Numbered from the stretch's first letter, positions 19,237 through 28,143 are shown. The stretch: 64,000 bases of DNA from Candidatus Saccharimonadota bacterium (GCA_905373835.1 CAJPUN010000001.1:124001-188000), one strand, 5' to 3'. The notes: generated from the letters alone by a model not told the origin. Made by a program: numbers and translations.

Positions 19237-20648
19237 ACGTCCTCCTCTGGCGTTACGTGCGGGTTATATAGTGTGTTGTATCCTTTACCACAGAGTGCAG
19301 CAGTTATCTGAGCACTGGTAAGCGGTGTATCTGGCGCAAGAGCAGCAAGTTTGGTACGCGCCACCACCACTGTTGGTGCGTCGATAGTACCAAGATTATA
19401 GCGGGCTGTCAAGTAGATATGTTTGGTAAATGAGCGCCGACTGAGCTGTTGGAGCAGATCCACCACCGCTGGCTGCAAAATCGACGACAGGTTGGCAATC
19501 ACCTGCTGCTCATCGGCAATCCGTGGCGCCACCGCACCAATCATCGGGCGAGCGGCATCGGCAGCGAGATGCTGCAGCGTGCTAGAAGGCAGCGCATTAT
19601 GTTGCGTCAGGCATATCATGTCGGCAGTGGTTGTCTCAAGCAGCTGACCAACAGTGGTCGACTCATCAAACGACGCGGTGTCAGTGCTATATGCTTGGTC
19701 TAAGATATAGTTCATCTGCCACTGAGCGCCATACTGCGGGTCACGCTCTACCTGGGTCTGCACCTGGCGAGCGGCGCTGTCCGCCTCGAGAGCGCGGCGC
19801 TGTGCATCGATAACGTAAGGCTTAGCATCAAGGTCTTTCGCTGTAGAGGCTTGGTGAACACGCCAATAGTAGAGGATCTGCGGCACATGAGCAATCTGCT
19901 CAGGCTGCAAAGCCCGCGTCAGGCGCAAGAACAGCTCCCAATCCTGCGTGCCATTATACGCTCCATCTTCACCGCCAACCTCTGTGAGTAACTGGCGCGA
20001 TATGACGGCAAAGTGCGTGATGTAATTCACCGCACGCAAAAAATCTTCGTTCCAATCGGGCTTGAAAAATGGCTGGTAGGGCCGCCCGTGCTCGTCCATC
20101 TTCGTCTCATCGGTGTAGACGAACTGCGCGCCCGTGCGGTCGATCGCAGCCGCAACCCACAAAAGCGCGTCGGGATGGAGGGTATCATCATGATCAAGCA
20201 GCGCAATGTACTCGCCCGTAGCCTGCGCGATGCCGTAGTTGGTTGCACCGGCAATGTGGCGGTTCTTGTCCAAAAAGAATGGCTTGAGCTGCGGTATGTC
20301 CTCGGCTAGGTCACGAATCGCCTGGCGGGTAGTCTCGTTGGTCGAGGCATCGTCAACGAGGATAAGTTCCCAATGTGGGTACGACTGCGCCACCACCGAC
20401 TGCGCCATCTCTCGCAGGAATGGAATTGGCGTATTATACGTCGGTACGATGATAGAGATACGCGGCTGCTCAGTAAGTGAGGCAAGTGCTGGCGGCTGCT
20501 CAGTATGCTGACGCTGCCATGCATCGTAGATGCGACGCTGGCGAGCATCAAGATAGACTCGATACGGCGTTAAAAGGTAACGTACCGCGCGGTGGAGATG
20601 GCGATTGGCTTTGATAAGGTGCGTCAAACGATGTAATATATACGACAT
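19233..20648 (-). CDS. GT2 family glycosyltransferase
   Basis: The 471-residue product has an N-terminal GT-A domain (about residues 60-290) with ISIIVPTYNTP, LVDDAST, LDHDDTLHPDAL and the YTDETKMDEHG segment. Motifs are intact, so it should be an active inverting transferase. The last 180 residues are an accessory region without a recognised domain. It lies 6 nt after the ABC ATPase gene, has GGGAG just before the ATG, and overlaps the following GT4 gene by 4 nt, so it belongs to the polysaccharide export operon. Confidence 0.87.
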   Translation of the reverse strand: MSYILHRLTHLIKANRHLHRAVRYLLTPYRVYLDARQRRIYDAWQRQHTEQPPALASLTEQPRISIIVPTYNTPIPFLREMAQSVVAQSYPHWELILVDDASTNETTRQAIRDLAEDIPQLKPFFLDKNRHIAGATNYGIAQATGEYIALLDHDDTLHPDALLWVAAAIDRTGAQFVYTDETKMDEHGRPYQPFFKPDWNEDFLRAVNYITHFAVISRQLLTEVGGEDGAYNGTQDWELFLRLTRALQPEQIAHVPQILYYWRVHQASTAKDLDAKPYVIDAQRRALEADSAARQVQTQVERDPQYGAQWQMNYILDQAYSTDTASFDESTTVGQLLETTTADMICLTQHNALPSSTLQHLAADAARPMIGAVAPRIADEQQVIANLSSILQPAVVDLLQQLSRRSFTKHIYLTARYNLGTIDAPTVVVARTKLAALAPDTPLTSAQITAALCGKGYNTLYNPHVTPEEDV

Positions 20649-20654
20649 TTCTCC

Positions 20655-21815
20655 CTATTTCCAGGTATGCTTGAGCTTGGTAACACCACCCCACCGGCCA
20701 TGATCATAATCGCGCTGGACGGAGAAGTGCGGCCCCTCCTCAGTAAAGGCGATCGTCTTCGTGTCGTCCGCCCCCATCAGGCCAGCCTTGATGAAGTAAC
20801 TCCCCTCGTTGAGGTTGAGCTGCACAGTGTAGGTCGCGCGATTCTTGCCAGCAATCTTCACCTTTTCTTGGTAGGTGTTCGGGCCATAGACATATTCGCC
20901 ATTCTCGCGGAAGATTGCCACACCAACATGCTTGACCCCTGTTTGCTGCCATTCTAGCTCCACTGTCATAGTTTCGTTATACTCATACACCGTCTGCTCG
21001 TTTCCATCGCTGCCGCGCAGTGTGATGTCGAAGTCGTCTGAGATTTGCTCGTCTAGCCCTTCTGACTCGTTGTAACTCTTGATGTTGCTCCGGCTATAGG
21101 CGGCGGCGATGCGGTATGGCTTGCCGATCATCTTCACCTTCCCATCCTCGATAAACACCGCCTTGTTACAAAAGCGCTCCACCGCAGACATATCGTGCGT
21201 GACGAGGATAACGGTGCGCTTTTCGCGCTTGAGTTTATCGAAGTAGGCGTAGCACTTCTTTTGGAAAGCTTCGTCCCCCACCGCCAAGACTTCGTCTAGC
21301 AGTAAGATATCGGCATGGGCACGGATAGCAATAGAGAAAGCCAGGCGCACCTGCATCCCACTGGAATAATTCTTGAGCCGCTCCTCCATAAAGTCGCCCA
21401 GCTCGGCAAAGTCGACGATTTTATCATACATTGCCTCCATCTCGTCGTGGCTAAAGCCGAGCAGTGCACCATTGAGAAAGACATTCTCGCGGCCAGTGAG
21501 CTCTGGGTTAAAGCCAACGCCCAGCTCGATAAACGGCACTAGCGAGCCACCCACCTCGACGCTCCCGCTATTGGGGGTGTAGATGCCGGCAATCGTCTTG
21601 AGCAGTGTGCTCTTGCCTGAGCCATTGCGTCCGACAATACCAAAGAAATCTCCCTCGTTAATGGTAAAATCGATATCCTTAAGTGGGGTAAAGATCCGAT
21701 ATCCTTTGCGCCCCTTGAGAATATTAATGAGCTTCTGCTTGATGCCCGAGCTTGCCTCCAGCGGGATCTTGAAGGATTTGGTAAGGTTATTGATAACAAC
21801 GATTGGTTGCGCCAT
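20655..21815 (-). CDS. Polysaccharide ABC exporter ATP-binding protein (Wzt type)
   Basis: This 386-residue protein powers export of a lipid-linked polysaccharide. The ATPase domain spans about residues 1-235 with Walker A GRNGSGKST, the signature YSSGMQVRLAFS and Walker B ILLLDEVLAVGDEA. The C-terminal 130 residues form a beta-rich domain like the glycan-binding domain of Wzt proteins, which recognise the modified end of the chain. The gene immediately follows the permease gene with no gap. Presence of the C-terminal domain points to a chain-end-recognising export route rather than simple teichoic acid export. Confidence 0.9.
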   Translation of the reverse strand: MAQPIVVINNLTKSFKIPLEASSGIKQKLINILKGRKGYRIFTPLKDIDFTINEGDFFGIVGRNGSGKSTLLKTIAGIYTPNSGSVEVGGSLVPFIELGVGFNPELTGRENVFLNGALLGFSHDEMEAMYDKIVDFAELGDFMEERLKNYSSGMQVRLAFSIAIRAHADILLLDEVLAVGDEAFQKKCYAYFDKLKREKRTVILVTHDMSAVERFCNKAVFIEDGKVKMIGKPYRIAAAYSRSNIKSYNESEGLDEQISDDFDITLRGSDGNEQTVYEYNETMTVELEWQQTGVKHVGVAIFRENGEYVYGPNTYQEKVKIAGKNRATYTVQLNLNEGSYFIKAGLMGADDTKTIAFTEEGPHFSVQRDYDHGRWGGVTKLKHTWK

Positions 21816-22625
21816 CTAGATACTCTCCGCAAAATACTGCTGGTTGCGCCGGAAATAAAACACCGCCAGCAGGATGATAATGATAATCGAAACAAATGGT
21901 ATGAGCACCATAGGGTATGCCACGAGGTCGTAGAGCTGGATGGTCTGGGGTGTTACCAGCACCTGGCGGACGTCTTGGATGATCTGGGCGGCTGGGTTGA
22001 GCATGAGGTATGGCGCAGCAGCCGGCATACGATCCATCACCATCTGCAGAGGATAAATAACCGGTGTGGCGTAGAAGGCCGCCTGCATGAAGATCTCCCA
22101 CAGATAGCCAATATCGCGGTACTTCACATTGATCGTCGCAAGGAAAAACGCCACTGCTAGGGAGAGTACATAAAGCTCGAGGATCAGCGGCACTACAAGC
22201 AGCGCCTCCCACGACCAATGCACACCATTAACCAAACAAAAGCCCAGAATCACCACCATATTAATGGCGAGATTGATAAAGGCCGAGATGGTACCAGAAA
22301 TAACGATGATATATTTGGGGAAATTAATCTTGCGGATCAGGTCGCCGCGCGAGACGATCGACTGCAGCCCTTGCACCGTCGCCTCACTAAAGAAGTTCCA
22401 CAGCACAATTCCCACCAAAAGATACGCTGGATAGTGCTCGACTTGTTTACTAAGGCCGAGGAATTTATCGAACACGATATACAAAATAATAAACAAAAAT
22501 ATCGGTTTGAGGATTGACCACAAATAGCCCAGCACCGATCCCTGGTAGCGTAGCTTGAAGTCCGTTACGACTAACTCGCGCAGCAAGATGCGGTTTTTTC
22601 GTTGCAAAAGATTTGTTACTTTCAT
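21816..22625 (-). CDS. Polysaccharide ABC exporter permease (Wzm/TagG type)
   Basis: The 269-residue ABC-2 type permease has six membrane segments and the family opening LLRELVVTDFKLRYQGSVLGYLW. With the downstream ATPase it forms the exporter. Three starts are possible (22676, 22640, 22625). The minus-strand TATAAT at 22644-22639 overlaps or follows the first two, so 22625, 13 nt after it, is the only one that fits the promoter. It diverges from the GT2 gene at 22649, with which it shares a palindromic -10 element. Confidence 0.88.
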   Translation of the reverse strand: MKVTNLLQRKNRILLRELVVTDFKLRYQGSVLGYLWSILKPIFLFIILYIVFDKFLGLSKQVEHYPAYLLVGIVLWNFFSEATVQGLQSIVSRGDLIRKINFPKYIIVISGTISAFINLAINMVVILGFCLVNGVHWSWEALLVVPLILELYVLSLAVAFFLATINVKYRDIGYLWEIFMQAAFYATPVIYPLQMVMDRMPAAAPYLMLNPAAQIIQDVRQVLVTPQTIQLYDLVAYPMVLIPFVSIIIIILLAVFYFRRNQQYFAESI

Positions 22626-22638
22626 AGTTTCTCTGGCC

Positions 22639-22648
22639 ATTATATAAT
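22639..22648. promoter_or_regulatory. Palindromic bidirectional -10 element
   Basis: The palindrome ATTATATAAT contains TATAAT on both strands (plus 22643-22648, minus 22644-22639). It sits between two divergent glycan genes whose start codons are 24 bp apart. A weak minus-strand -35 TTGTTT lies 18 bp away. Confidence 0.55.
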
Positions 22649-23674
22649 ATGACCGTGGTAAAAAACAATCTTGCAATCATAGTTCTTAACTGGAACGGCG
22701 CCGATGATGCCCTAGAATGCATCGATTCGTTGGCGCAGCAGACGCTGGTGCCGACTATTATCGTAGTTGATAACGACTCGCATGATGACTCGGTGGCACG
22801 CTTCCGCTCATATCAAGCTAAGCACCCTGCGCTCAGCCTCGTCATCATTGAGAATCAGCGCAACCTCGGCTTCGCCGGTGGTATCAACACAGGCCTGCGC
22901 TACGCACAGAAGCAGCAATTTTGCTTTGTTGGCGTACTCAACCCCGACGCAGTAGCCAACACACACTGGTGCCAAGCCTTGGTGGACGAGCTACGAGCCC
23001 ATCCGCATTGTGGCATTGCCACTGGGCTGCTGGCTCGCCGCGATGGGACGACCATCGATAGCTCGGGCGACTTCTACACCACCTGGGGGTTGCCTGGCCC
23101 GCGCCACCGTGATGAGCCAATTAGCCACGCGCCAACAGAGGCCGGAGCAGTGTTTGGCGCAACGGGTGGTGGAGCAGTCTATCGCACGGCACTGTTCGAC
23201 ACTGTTAACCTTTTTGACGAAGCATTCTTCATGTATTACGAAGATGTCGATCTCAGCTTTCGCACGCAGCTAGCAGGCTGGACAGTGCGCTTCACACCGC
23301 ACGCCGTCGCATACCACAAGGTCGGTGCCAGCAGCAGCAAAGTCCCGGGGCTCGCGGTATACAATACCTTTAAGAACTTGCCGCTTATTTTTATCAAGAA
23401 TGTGCCGGGGCGGCTGTTTTGGTCGATTGGCGTGCGCTTTTGCCTCACCTATTGGCTGATATTCTTGAGTGCACTGCGCCATGGCAATGGTTGGCCAGCA
23501 CTGCGTGGTATGCTCGCTTCTGTTATTCGCCAGCCAGCGGCCTATCGCCAGCGCTTTGCTATCCAGCGGCAGCGCAAGGTATCGGTCGATTATATCCGTA
23601 GTATTATCCACAACGGGCCATTACCCAACCAGACAGGTCTGCTCAAGTTCCGGAAGTTTTTTACCGGCAAATAA
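22649..23674 (+). CDS. GT2 glycosyltransferase (rhamnosyltransferase-like)
   Basis: This 341-residue glycosyltransferase has IIVLNWNG at the N-terminus, VVDNDSHDDS, the RNLGFAGGINTGL motif, NPDA as the acidic motif, and MYYEDVDLSFR in the second half. These are hallmarks of the WbbL/RfbF rhamnosyltransferase-like GT2 subgroup. The ATG at 22649 directly abuts the plus-strand TATAAT. If transcription begins 6-7 nt after the -10, translation may instead start at the in-frame GTG at 22655. Rhamnose as donor is inferred from family and context. Confidence 0.85.
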   Translation: MTVVKNNLAIIVLNWNGADDALECIDSLAQQTLVPTIIVVDNDSHDDSVARFRSYQAKHPALSLVIIENQRNLGFAGGINTGLRYAQKQQFCFVGVLNPDAVANTHWCQALVDELRAHPHCGIATGLLARRDGTTIDSSGDFYTTWGLPGPRHRDEPISHAPTEAGAVFGATGGGAVYRTALFDTVNLFDEAFFMYYEDVDLSFRTQLAGWTVRFTPHAVAYHKVGASSSKVPGLAVYNTFKNLPLIFIKNVPGRLFWSIGVRFCLTYWLIFLSALRHGNGWPALRGMLASVIRQPAAYRQRFAIQRQRKVSVDYIRSIIHNGPLPNQTGLLKFRKFFTGK

Positions 23675-24000
23675 CTCAGCTTAGTTGTTCTACCGCAAAA
23701 CGAACCAGGCGAAATCTCAAAATACTTGCTGATTACTCCTCTCTTCTTCAGTAATACTCTATTTTCTAGTTAACAAGAGGAAAAGACTAGTGCCAAAGAG
23801 GTGAATTGTAAAAACCGGCTTTCGCATGGTAATTGTACCGAAAATATTCCGGCCAGATTCTACATAGTGCTTCTCCGCCTGCTAGGTTACTGGCCTCCAT
23901 ATATTTTCTTGTACAAGTTATCATGCGAAAGTAGCATACCATACTCTACTAGTGCACAATTAACCTGCGTCTTATCAGCTCTGTTACGCACGCAATCATT
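23675..24000. other. Gene-free interval upstream of sucC
   Basis: No gene is seen. The main content is the long imperfect hairpin at 23819-23931, listed separately, followed by the sucC promoter. Confidence 0.6.
23819..23931. repeat. Long imperfect hairpin
   Basis: The outer arms CTTTCGCATG (23819-23828) and CATGCGAAAG (23922-23931) pair perfectly. The pairing continues inward through GTAC and AAAATAT blocks to GGCCA/TGGCC, giving arms of about 38 nt around a loop of about 35 nt. It could be a structured RNA, a leftover small element, or a termination structure, though no T tract follows. Confidence 0.6.
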
Positions 24001-24028
24001 TTGCATATTCGCCATCTATGCGTACAAT
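24001..24028 (+). promoter_or_regulatory. sucC promoter
   Basis: TTGCAT (24001-24006) and TACAAT (24023-24028) are spaced by 16 bp. The ATG at 24036 is 7 nt after the -10. Confidence 0.55.
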
Positions 24029-24035
24029 AATACCT

Positions 24036-25085
24036 ATGCGTCTTCTTGAATACCAAGCCAAGCAATACTTGGCTGAGGCTGGTGTGGCGGTGCCGCAGAG
24101 TACTGTTGTAGAATCTGCAACGGTGGCGCCCACTGTCCCTATCGTCCTCAAATCACAAGTTCCGATCGGTGGCCGAGGCAAGGCAGGTGGCGTGGTGATC
24201 GTCCGCGAGCAATCCGCCGTTGTACCAACCATTCAGCGTCTCTTTGCCCTCGATATTGGCGGCTACACCCCTGCGAAGCTCCTCGCTGAGGAAGTTCTCT
24301 CCATCGCCCGCGAGTGTTACATTTCGCTCACCATCAACCGCGAGCACTCATCCATCGAGCTGCTCGCCCACACCAGCGGTGGCATCGATGTGGAGGAGCA
24401 TGAGAGCGCAGCGTTCTTTCGCCAGACTATTACGCCGCAAACAGTTCCTACTGTAGCCGAAGCACTAGCGGAGTATTTGTCGCTGCCAGAGCAAGCCTTT
24501 GCGCTTGAGGATATGGTGGTGAATTGTTTGCGTTGCTTTATTGACAACGATTGTCTATTACTCGAGATTAACCCACTCGTTGTGACGACAGATGGCCAGC
24601 TCGTCGCTGGTGATGCTAAGATGACGATTGACGATGCGGCGCTGTTTCGCCACCCGCAGTGGCACGAAGCAGCTCTAGAGGATCATAATTTCGTCACACT
24701 CGACCACAACGGGACGGTTGCGACGATTGCCAACGGGGCAGGCCTGGCAATGGCAACCGTCGATGCGGTGACTGCCCGCGGTGTGCAGCCAGCTAATTTT
24801 CTTGACATTGGTGGCACGGCAACTCCAGAGAAGATCCTGGCTAGCTTCGAGCAGATTGCCCGCTTCCCTGCCGTGGCGCTCATCATTATTAATATCTTTG
24901 GCGGTATTGTGCGCTGCGACGACGTAGCGGCAGCCATCATCAGTGCCAAGCAGCAGCTACCTGACCTCCCGCCACTCGCTGTCCGCCTAACGGGCAACCG
25001 CGAGGTCGAAGCCAAGGCGCTCCTTGCCCGCGAGCACATTCCACTCTATAATAACCTCTCTCACATCCTGGAGGAAGCCGTATGA
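24036..25085 (+). CDS. sucC: Succinyl-CoA synthetase beta subunit
   Basis: This ATP-grasp subunit of an ADP-forming acyl-CoA synthetase, with SucD, interconverts succinyl-CoA plus ADP and succinate plus ATP. The product starts LLEYQAKQYLAEAGV, as SucC proteins do, and has the nucleotide-binding SQVPIGGRGKAGGV, the metal-binding LLEINPLV and the CoA-ligase segment NIFGGIVRCDDVA. At 349 residues it is about 40 shorter than the usual SucC. The start at 24036 follows the promoter; an in-frame ATG at 24018 lies before the -10. It overlaps sucD by 4 nt. Confidence 0.88.
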   Translation: MRLLEYQAKQYLAEAGVAVPQSTVVESATVAPTVPIVLKSQVPIGGRGKAGGVVIVREQSAVVPTIQRLFALDIGGYTPAKLLAEEVLSIARECYISLTINREHSSIELLAHTSGGIDVEEHESAAFFRQTITPQTVPTVAEALAEYLSLPEQAFALEDMVVNCLRCFIDNDCLLLEINPLVVTTDGQLVAGDAKMTIDDAALFRHPQWHEAALEDHNFVTLDHNGTVATIANGAGLAMATVDAVTARGVQPANFLDIGGTATPEKILASFEQIARFPAVALIIINIFGGIVRCDDVAAAIISAKQQLPDLPPLAVRLTGNREVEAKALLAREHIPLYNNLSHILEEAV

Positions 25086-25954
25086 TGACCCCTGATATCT
25101 TTCGTGGTAAGCATGTTATCGTCCAGGGCATAACGGGCAAACATGGCTCATTTCATACCGAGCGTATGCTAGCAAGTGGTACACACATCATCGGTGGCAC
25201 ATCGCCCAACCAATCATTCGCAGAGGTACACGGCGTGCCTGTCTTCCGGACGATTCGCGAGATTCAGGCGCAGCAGCCAATTGATATTTCCGTCATTTTT
25301 GTACCAGCAGCCCATGCCAAGGCAGCGATTATGGAGGCAATCGACGCGGAGGTGCCACTCATTATTTGCATCACCGAGGGCGTGCCTGTCCACGATATGT
25401 TGCGTATAAAACAACGCCTGGCAACCAGTTCTTCAATTTTGATCGGCCCCAACTGCCCCGGTGTCCTCATCCCCGGCGTGCATAACCTCGGCATCATCCC
25501 TGCCGCGCTCGCCACACCAGGCCACACTGCCATCGTTAGCCGCAGCGGCACGCTCACCTACGAAGCAATGAGCCTCCTCACCCAGGCAGGCATTGGCCAG
25601 CGCTATGTGATTGGGATTGGCGGTGATATGATTGGTGGCAGCAGCTTTATTGATTGCCTGCAGTTGTTTGAGCAAGATGCAGCGGTAGAGCAGATTGTGC
25701 TGATCGGTGAGATTGGTGGCACGAGCGAGATTGCCGCGGCGGATTATATTAAGCGTCATATAAGCAAACCAGTCTATGCTTACATTGCGGGCCACAGTGC
25801 ACCATCTGGAGTACAGATGGGCCATGCTGGGGCGATCCTTGGCACAAATGAGCTGGAGTCAGCCCAGGCCAAGACAGCCCGGCTCGAGGCCAGTGGCGCA
25901 GTGGTGGCATCGTCCATCCAGTCGCTCATCGCGCTCATACCAACCAATAAGTGA
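25082..25954 (+). CDS. sucD: Succinyl-CoA synthetase alpha subunit
   Basis: The 290-residue alpha subunit binds CoA through the N-terminal Rossmann fold (VQGITGKHGSFHTERML) and carries the phosphohistidine loop near MGHAGAI. The motif GPNCPGVL and the SRSGTLTYEA segment are conserved. The loop before the histidine reads HSAPSGVQ rather than the usual TAPPGKR, a mild deviation. It starts within the sucC stop (ATGA overlap), so the two subunits are translationally coupled. No other citric-acid-cycle gene is in the window. Confidence 0.9.
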   Translation: MMTPDIFRGKHVIVQGITGKHGSFHTERMLASGTHIIGGTSPNQSFAEVHGVPVFRTIREIQAQQPIDISVIFVPAAHAKAAIMEAIDAEVPLIICITEGVPVHDMLRIKQRLATSSSILIGPNCPGVLIPGVHNLGIIPAALATPGHTAIVSRSGTLTYEAMSLLTQAGIGQRYVIGIGGDMIGGSSFIDCLQLFEQDAAVEQIVLIGEIGGTSEIAAADYIKRHISKPVYAYIAGHSAPSGVQMGHAGAILGTNELESAQAKTARLEASGAVVASSIQSLIALIPTNK

Positions 25955-25960
25955 TACAAT
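25955..25960 (+). promoter_or_regulatory. -10 element of the GT2-GtrA pair
   Basis: TACAAT begins one base after the sucD stop and ends 9 nt before the next ATG, giving a nearly leaderless transcript. No clear -35 is seen. Confidence 0.45.
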
Positions 25961-25969
25961 AAGGCTACG

Positions 25970-26917
25970 ATGAAAACAATCACCATTCTTATCCCTGCCT
26001 ACAACGAAGCAGCTGTTTTGCCACAGCTATTTGCCCGGCTCGAGACGCTGCAGCGCAGTGTCGATCGCCGGCGCTACCAGTTCGAATTCTTATTTATTAA
26101 TGACGGCAGCCAAGATCACACGCTCGAGCTCATTCAGATCGAGCAGCAACACAACCCCGCCATTGCCTACCTTAATCTCTCACGCAACTTTGGCAAAGAA
26201 GCTGCTATGCTCGCTGGCTTCGACCACGCCGCGGGTGATGCTGTCGTGGTAATTGATGCCGACCTACAAGACCCACCAGAGCTGATCCCGCAGATGATCG
26301 AGCTGTGGGAACAGGGGTATGATGATGTGTATGCACGGCGCCGAAGCCGCTCCGGCGAGACCTGGCTCAAGAAAAAAACCGCCGCGTGGTATTACCGTCT
26401 CCTCCAGAGTACAACGCATATACCCGTCCAGATCGACACGGGCGACTTTCGCTTACTTAGCAAACGCTGCGTCACTGCCATCACCCAGCTGCGCGAATCT
26501 CAGCGCAATACCAAAGCGATCTTTAGCTGGGTGGGGTATAAAAAGAAGGAGATTCTTTATGACCGCGACCCACGGGCTGCTGGCACCATCAAGCAAAGTC
26601 CGCGCACACTCATCAACCTCGCTATTGACGGCATCACGAGCTTTACCACCGCACCACTGCGCATCTCGGCTGTGCTGGGCTTCCTCATCGCCTTCTTGGC
26701 CTCTATCTATATCCTCTATCTACTCATCCGACCACTGTTTGGTGTGCCAACTGGTGCAGGTTATTCGTCGCTCATGGCGGTGATTCTCTTCCTTGGTGGA
26801 GTGCAGTTGCTGAGTTTGGGAGTGATTGGCGAATACATCGCTCGGATTTTTAGTGAGACGAAGCAGCGCCCACCTTATCTCGTTGAGGAGCATCGTGAGG
26901 CTCGCCATCGCAAATAA
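25970..26917 (+). CDS. Polyprenyl-phosphate glycosyltransferase (GtrB/ArnC-like)
   Basis: This 315-residue enzyme transfers a sugar from a nucleotide donor to undecaprenyl phosphate. The GT-A domain has LIPAYNEAAVLP, FINDGSQDHT, and DADLQDPPELI as the DxD region. Two membrane helices near residues 225-300 and the closing GEYIARIFSETKQRP are typical of the GtrB/ArnC group. The downstream gene encodes a GtrA-type membrane protein and overlaps its end, the usual partner for flipping or using the lipid-linked sugar. Confidence 0.9.
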   Translation: MKTITILIPAYNEAAVLPQLFARLETLQRSVDRRRYQFEFLFINDGSQDHTLELIQIEQQHNPAIAYLNLSRNFGKEAAMLAGFDHAAGDAVVVIDADLQDPPELIPQMIELWEQGYDDVYARRRSRSGETWLKKKTAAWYYRLLQSTTHIPVQIDTGDFRLLSKRCVTAITQLRESQRNTKAIFSWVGYKKKEILYDRDPRAAGTIKQSPRTLINLAIDGITSFTTAPLRISAVLGFLIAFLASIYILYLLIRPLFGVPTGAGYSSLMAVILFLGGVQLLSLGVIGEYIARIFSETKQRPPYLVEEHREARHRK

Positions 26918-27314
26918 CAGCGGTAAGTTGCTGCGGTTTGCGCTGGTTGGTGGGATTAATACAGCGATTGATATTGGCTTGCTGTTTGGGCTCACCGCAC
27001 TTGGCGTGCCAAAGCTTGCGGCCAATACAGTATCGACAGGCACGGCCTTTATCTTTAGCTTTTTTGCTAATAAGTCGTACACTTTTCGTGCCCAGGGTAA
27101 TGTGCGCCGGCAGCTGATCTTGTTTGTCGTCGTCACCCTGGCGGGCTTGTGGGGGCTACAAAACGCGGTTATTTTCTGTGTTTCGCCTATCCTGACCTCT
27201 GTTATTCATACTGAGCCGCTTGTGCTGCTGCTCGCAAAAATCATTGCCACTGGTGCATCGCTGGTGTGGAATTATTGTTTGTATGATCGTGTTGTTTTTC
27301 GAACAACGGATTAA
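26895..27314 (+). CDS. GtrA-family membrane protein
   Basis: This 139-residue protein has four membrane segments, starting LLRFALVGGINTAIDIGL, the GtrA signature. GtrA-like proteins are thought to help move polyprenyl-linked sugars across the membrane. The GTG at 26895 is chosen as start: GAGGAG lies 4 nt upstream, and the frame upstream of it is a shifted reading of the glycosyltransferase gene. It overlaps that gene by 23 nt, so the two are coupled. Confidence 0.85.
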   Translation: MRLAIANNSGKLLRFALVGGINTAIDIGLLFGLTALGVPKLAANTVSTGTAFIFSFFANKSYTFRAQGNVRRQLILFVVVTLAGLWGLQNAVIFCVSPILTSVIHTEPLVLLLAKIIATGASLVWNYCLYDRVVFRTTD

Positions 27315-27513
27315 TGAGCCTTTCCCATATACTATGTTTTAAACAACACAGCGTGGCTGCACTATGTCATATTCAACTCTCAAGAATATCGCATATTTGC
27401 ACACTTTGGCCCTAGTACACCAAGAGGATCTCTATCAGACAAAGTGTAAGCCGTTGTTTGTTTAACAACTAACTTATTCGGTAGCCATAAACTCACCATG
27501 TGGTTATAAGCAA

Positions 27514-28035
27514 CTATTGACGCTGGTAATCATCCACAACCCGCACAATATCATCCTCTGTTGATGGGTGCGCTAGGTCGGTGTGTTGCCAGAGCTCAGC
27601 AATGATCGTTGGGTGCTGGGCGTCACCACAGGCACGGTGGCGCTCCCCTGCCGCCAACCTCACGATATCGCCTGCCTGAGCTGGTGTTGGCTGGGCTGGT
27701 AGCTCGTCGCTCATGTTGCGATAGTACGCACCAGCGGTCAGAAAACACCACAACTCCGCCCGCCGATGATGATATTGCCAGCTGAGGCGCGCTCCTGGCC
27801 GGACAAAGAGTATCTTAGGGCTAAGCGGTGCATCGACTTTATCCTTGATTTCTACCCCCGAAGCTACAAAGAAATCCGCCGCAAACCGCTCTGCCTGCGC
27901 CGGATCAATACAAACAAACCCACCCCATGGCCGTTGGCTGTCTACCCCGGTGATATGGTAGCCGGCCTGGCGAAGAACGTGCTCTATTTGCGCCACGCTT
28001 GTCTGAGCTGCTATATGTTGCGATAATTCCATCAT
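27514..28035 (-). CDS. Mannose-6-phosphate isomerase type II-like cupin
   Basis: This 173-residue single cupin protein resembles the C-terminal isomerase domain of bifunctional ManC/PMI enzymes: PWGGF near residue 37, ILFVRPGARLSWQYHHRRAE as the metal-binding cupin motif, and the closing STEDDIVRVVDDYQR. It probably interconverts mannose-6-phosphate and fructose-6-phosphate, or binds a sugar phosphate. It stands alone on the minus strand. TATAAT on the minus strand (28053-28058) lies 17 nt before the ATG. An ATG one codon later is equally possible. Confidence 0.75.
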   Translation of the reverse strand: MMELSQHIAAQTSVAQIEHVLRQAGYHITGVDSQRPWGGFVCIDPAQAERFAADFFVASGVEIKDKVDAPLSPKILFVRPGARLSWQYHHRRAELWCFLTAGAYYRNMSDELPAQPTPAQAGDIVRLAAGERHRACGDAQHPTIIAELWQHTDLAHPSTEDDIVRVVDDYQRQ

Positions 28036-28137
28036 ATTACGATAATATGGGTATTATAGCACTTTTATGCAGAGTTGGGTTATTATTATCCGCCTTGACA
28101 TACCCTCGCTCATCTGGCGCTTTTGGTGCAGGAGCTG

Positions 28138-28143
28138 TATACT
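28138..28143 (+). promoter_or_regulatory. -10 element of the GT4 gene
   Basis: TATACT ends 7 nt before the ATG at 28151, which decides this start over the in-frame ATG at 28067. No convincing -35. Confidence 0.5.

Noticed and set aside
28095..28100. TTGACA as -35 of the GT4 gene
   Set aside because: It lies 37 bp from the TATACT element, far outside a workable spacing.
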